A stretch of 64,000 nucleotides of DNA from Chryseobacterium sp. 52 (GTDB taxonomy: Bacteria; Bacteroidota; Bacteroidia; Flavobacteriales; Weeksellaceae). The DNA is taken from NCBI RefSeq assembly GCF_002754245.1, contig NZ_PEEX01000001.1, positions 992,001 to 1,056,000 of the forward strand, read 5' to 3'. Made by a program: the position numbers and the translations under genes. The notes under the pieces are model-generated. The model was not told the origin of the DNA and did no database searches. It saw only the letters and a list, made by a program, of their open reading frames with translations. Each line of letters opens with the position of its first letter. The stretch's first letter is position 1. Of this stretch, positions 62,615-64,000 are shown in pieces.

Positions 62615-63973
62615 ATGTCAAATACTTTTTCCAAAATCAGAAACGCAATAGAATTATTCAGATCCATAGATTTTGACCAGCTGAGTGCTATTTCTCAAAA
62701 AGTTGATCTTCCAAAACTGATGCAGAATTTTTCAAAACTGGATGATAAACAGCTGAACGGAATGATGAAAATGCTTGATCCCAATAAAAAAAAGAAAGAG
62801 CTTCCTCCTATAGATGGTGATTTCTATGATATTTACCACACTCTGACCCCGGAACAGCGGGAGATTCAGCTTAAAGTAAGAGCTTTCATGGAGAAAGAAG
62901 TGAAACCTTTGGTCAATCATTACTGGCTCAGAGATGAATTTCCTTTTGAACTCATTCCAAAATTTCAGAAACTGAATATATGTGGGGTAACCTATGAAGG
63001 GTACGGGTGCCCCGGGATGCCCTTTCTGATGGAAGGAGTTATCGCCATGGAAATGGCAAGGATAGATGCTTCTATAGCTACATTCTTTGGAGTACAATCC
63101 GGATTGGCTATGGGCTCTATTTATATATGCGGATCAGAAGAACAGAAGCAGAAATGGCTTCCTCAGATGCAGAAATTTGAAAAAATAGGAGCTTTCGGGC
63201 TTACAGAACCGGAAGTGGGATCCGGAGCAGCAGGAGGCCTTACCGTAACCTGTAAAAAGACTCCGGAAGGCTGGATTCTAAACGGACAGAAAAAATGGAT
63301 CGGAAATGCCACATTTGCAGATCTTATTATCATCTGGGCAAGAGATCTCGAGAGTGGAGATGTAAAAGGATTTATTGTAGAAAAAGATAATCCAGGATAT
63401 TCCGTGGAAAAGATCAAAGGGAAAATGGCACTGAGAATCGTTCAGAATGGATTGATCACATTAAAAGACTGTCTGGTAACCGAAGAAAACCGTCTGCAGC
63501 ATGCAGATTCGTTTAAAGATACCGGGAAAGTATTAAGAATGACAAGGGCGGGCGTTGCATGGATGGCCACAGGCTGTGCCAGAGGGGCGTATGAAAGTGC
63601 GTTGGCATACACCAGAACCCGGGAGCAGTTCGGGAAACCTATTGCTTCATTTCAGATGATTCAGGGGCATTTGGTGGAAATGCTGTCCAATCTTACAGCA
63701 ATGCAAACCATGGTTTTCAGGCTGTCCGAAATGCAGGATGAAGGAATTTTAAAAGATGAGCATGCCTCGCTGGCCAAAGTTTTCTGTACCATGAGAACAA
63801 GAGATATTGTTTCCAGAGCCAGGGAAGTGATGGGAGGAAATGGTATCCTCCTTGAATATGATGTGGCAAGGTTTGTCGCTGATTCTGAAGCAATCTATTC
63901 CTATGAAGGAACAAAAGAGATCAATTCTCTTATTGTGGGAAGATCAATTACAGGATTCAGTGCGTTTGTATAG
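62615..63973 (+). CDS. Acyl-CoA dehydrogenase family protein with N-terminal extension
   Basis: A 452-residue FAD-dependent dehydrogenase of fatty or amino-acid degradation. The family motifs AFGLTEPEVGSGAAG, LNGQKKWIGNATFAD, TRTREQFGKPIASFQMIQGHL and the catalytic Glu in YSYEGTKEINSLIVGRSITG are present; the last is like glutaryl-CoA dehydrogenase. The N-terminal 60-70 residues (Leu/Lys-rich helices) are an addition compared with the usual 380-400 residues. I start at 62615, after a frame that continues upstream without family similarity. The 209-bp region before it contains no gene and no clear promoter. Confidence 0.88.
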   Translation: MSNTFSKIRNAIELFRSIDFDQLSAISQKVDLPKLMQNFSKLDDKQLNGMMKMLDPNKKKKELPPIDGDFYDIYHTLTPEQREIQLKVRAFMEKEVKPLVNHYWLRDEFPFELIPKFQKLNICGVTYEGYGCPGMPFLMEGVIAMEMARIDASIATFFGVQSGLAMGSIYICGSEEQKQKWLPQMQKFEKIGAFGLTEPEVGSGAAGGLTVTCKKTPEGWILNGQKKWIGNATFADLIIIWARDLESGDVKGFIVEKDNPGYSVEKIKGKMALRIVQNGLITLKDCLVTEENRLQHADSFKDTGKVLRMTRAGVAWMATGCARGAYESALAYTRTREQFGKPIASFQMIQGHLVEMLSNLTAMQTMVFRLSEMQDEGILKDEHASLAKVFCTMRTRDIVSRAREVMGGNGILLEYDVARFVADSEAIYSYEGTKEINSLIVGRSITGFSAFV

Positions 63974-64000
63974 TCTTTATAAGGTGAATGGTGAATAGCC

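Overview
The window looks like chromosomal DNA of a flavobacterium of the Chryseobacterium type (Bacteroidota). The grounds are: three secreted proteins with the C-terminal sorting tail of the type IX secretion system (T9SS); Bacteroidota promoters of the form TTTG-N17-23-TAnnTTTG; almost no Shine-Dalgarno sequences; the flavobacterial gene order bamD-rpoZ-coaBC-DUF4835-recN; DUF4251, DUF4835 and DUF5687 proteins; and a GG-leader peptide of a kind I associate with Chryseobacterium. Genus is inference. I saw no rRNA, tRNA, CRISPR array, transposase or integrase.

Layout. 1-5.1 kb: the end of lptE, a long acidic protein, a DUF4126 membrane protein, and a minus-strand tatD-tcdA-rnpA group. 5.2-14.5 kb: a TetR regulator with a likely operator, then bamD, rpoZ, coaBC, DUF4835, recN, a two-gene ABC exporter and a Dyp peroxidase. 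14.5-19.6 kb: a small Cys-rich GG-leader peptide, class II and class I fumarases back to back, a small His-tailed membrane protein and an AraC regulator. 19.7-26 kb: a T9SS cargo protein, then a SAM-I riboswitch ahead of a TonB-dependent receptor and an APC amino-acid permease, which together look like a methionine-responsive uptake operon. 26-28.9 kb: prfA, followed by a serine hydrolase gene and a second diverged copy of the prfA 3' end, the scar of a horizontal insertion. 29-39 kb: two tandem secreted paralogues, a prolyl oligopeptidase, a T9SS metzincin protease, methylmalonyl-CoA mutase and an M28 peptidase.

39-44 kb holds the most interesting locus: a six-gene operon with an RtcB RNA ligase and the release factor homologue PrfH, plus four accessory genes (a basic protein of unknown fold, a nucleotidyltransferase-like protein, a four-CxxC zinc-ribbon protein and a TPR protein). 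A separate short transcript with a 25-codon ORF and its own promoter and terminator lies just upstream. RtcB plus PrfH points to repair of cleaved rRNA and rescue of the damaged ribosome; the accessory genes suggest a more elaborate version.

44-64 kb: an M36 metalloprotease (T9SS cargo), an enolase-superfamily epimerase, two tandem cytochrome c lipoproteins, meaB (chaperone of the mutase encoded at 36 kb), DUF4251 and M48 lipoproteins, mlaE-mlaF with an outer-membrane protein, a sugar transferase, a pgi-methyltransferase-folD-queE operon, an ECF sigma factor with a membrane partner and a TraB/GumN protein, a DUF4349 lipoprotein and an acyl-CoA dehydrogenase.

Positions, motifs and hairpins were read by eye from the sequence. 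Family names come from recognition of motifs and overall sequence, not from database searches.
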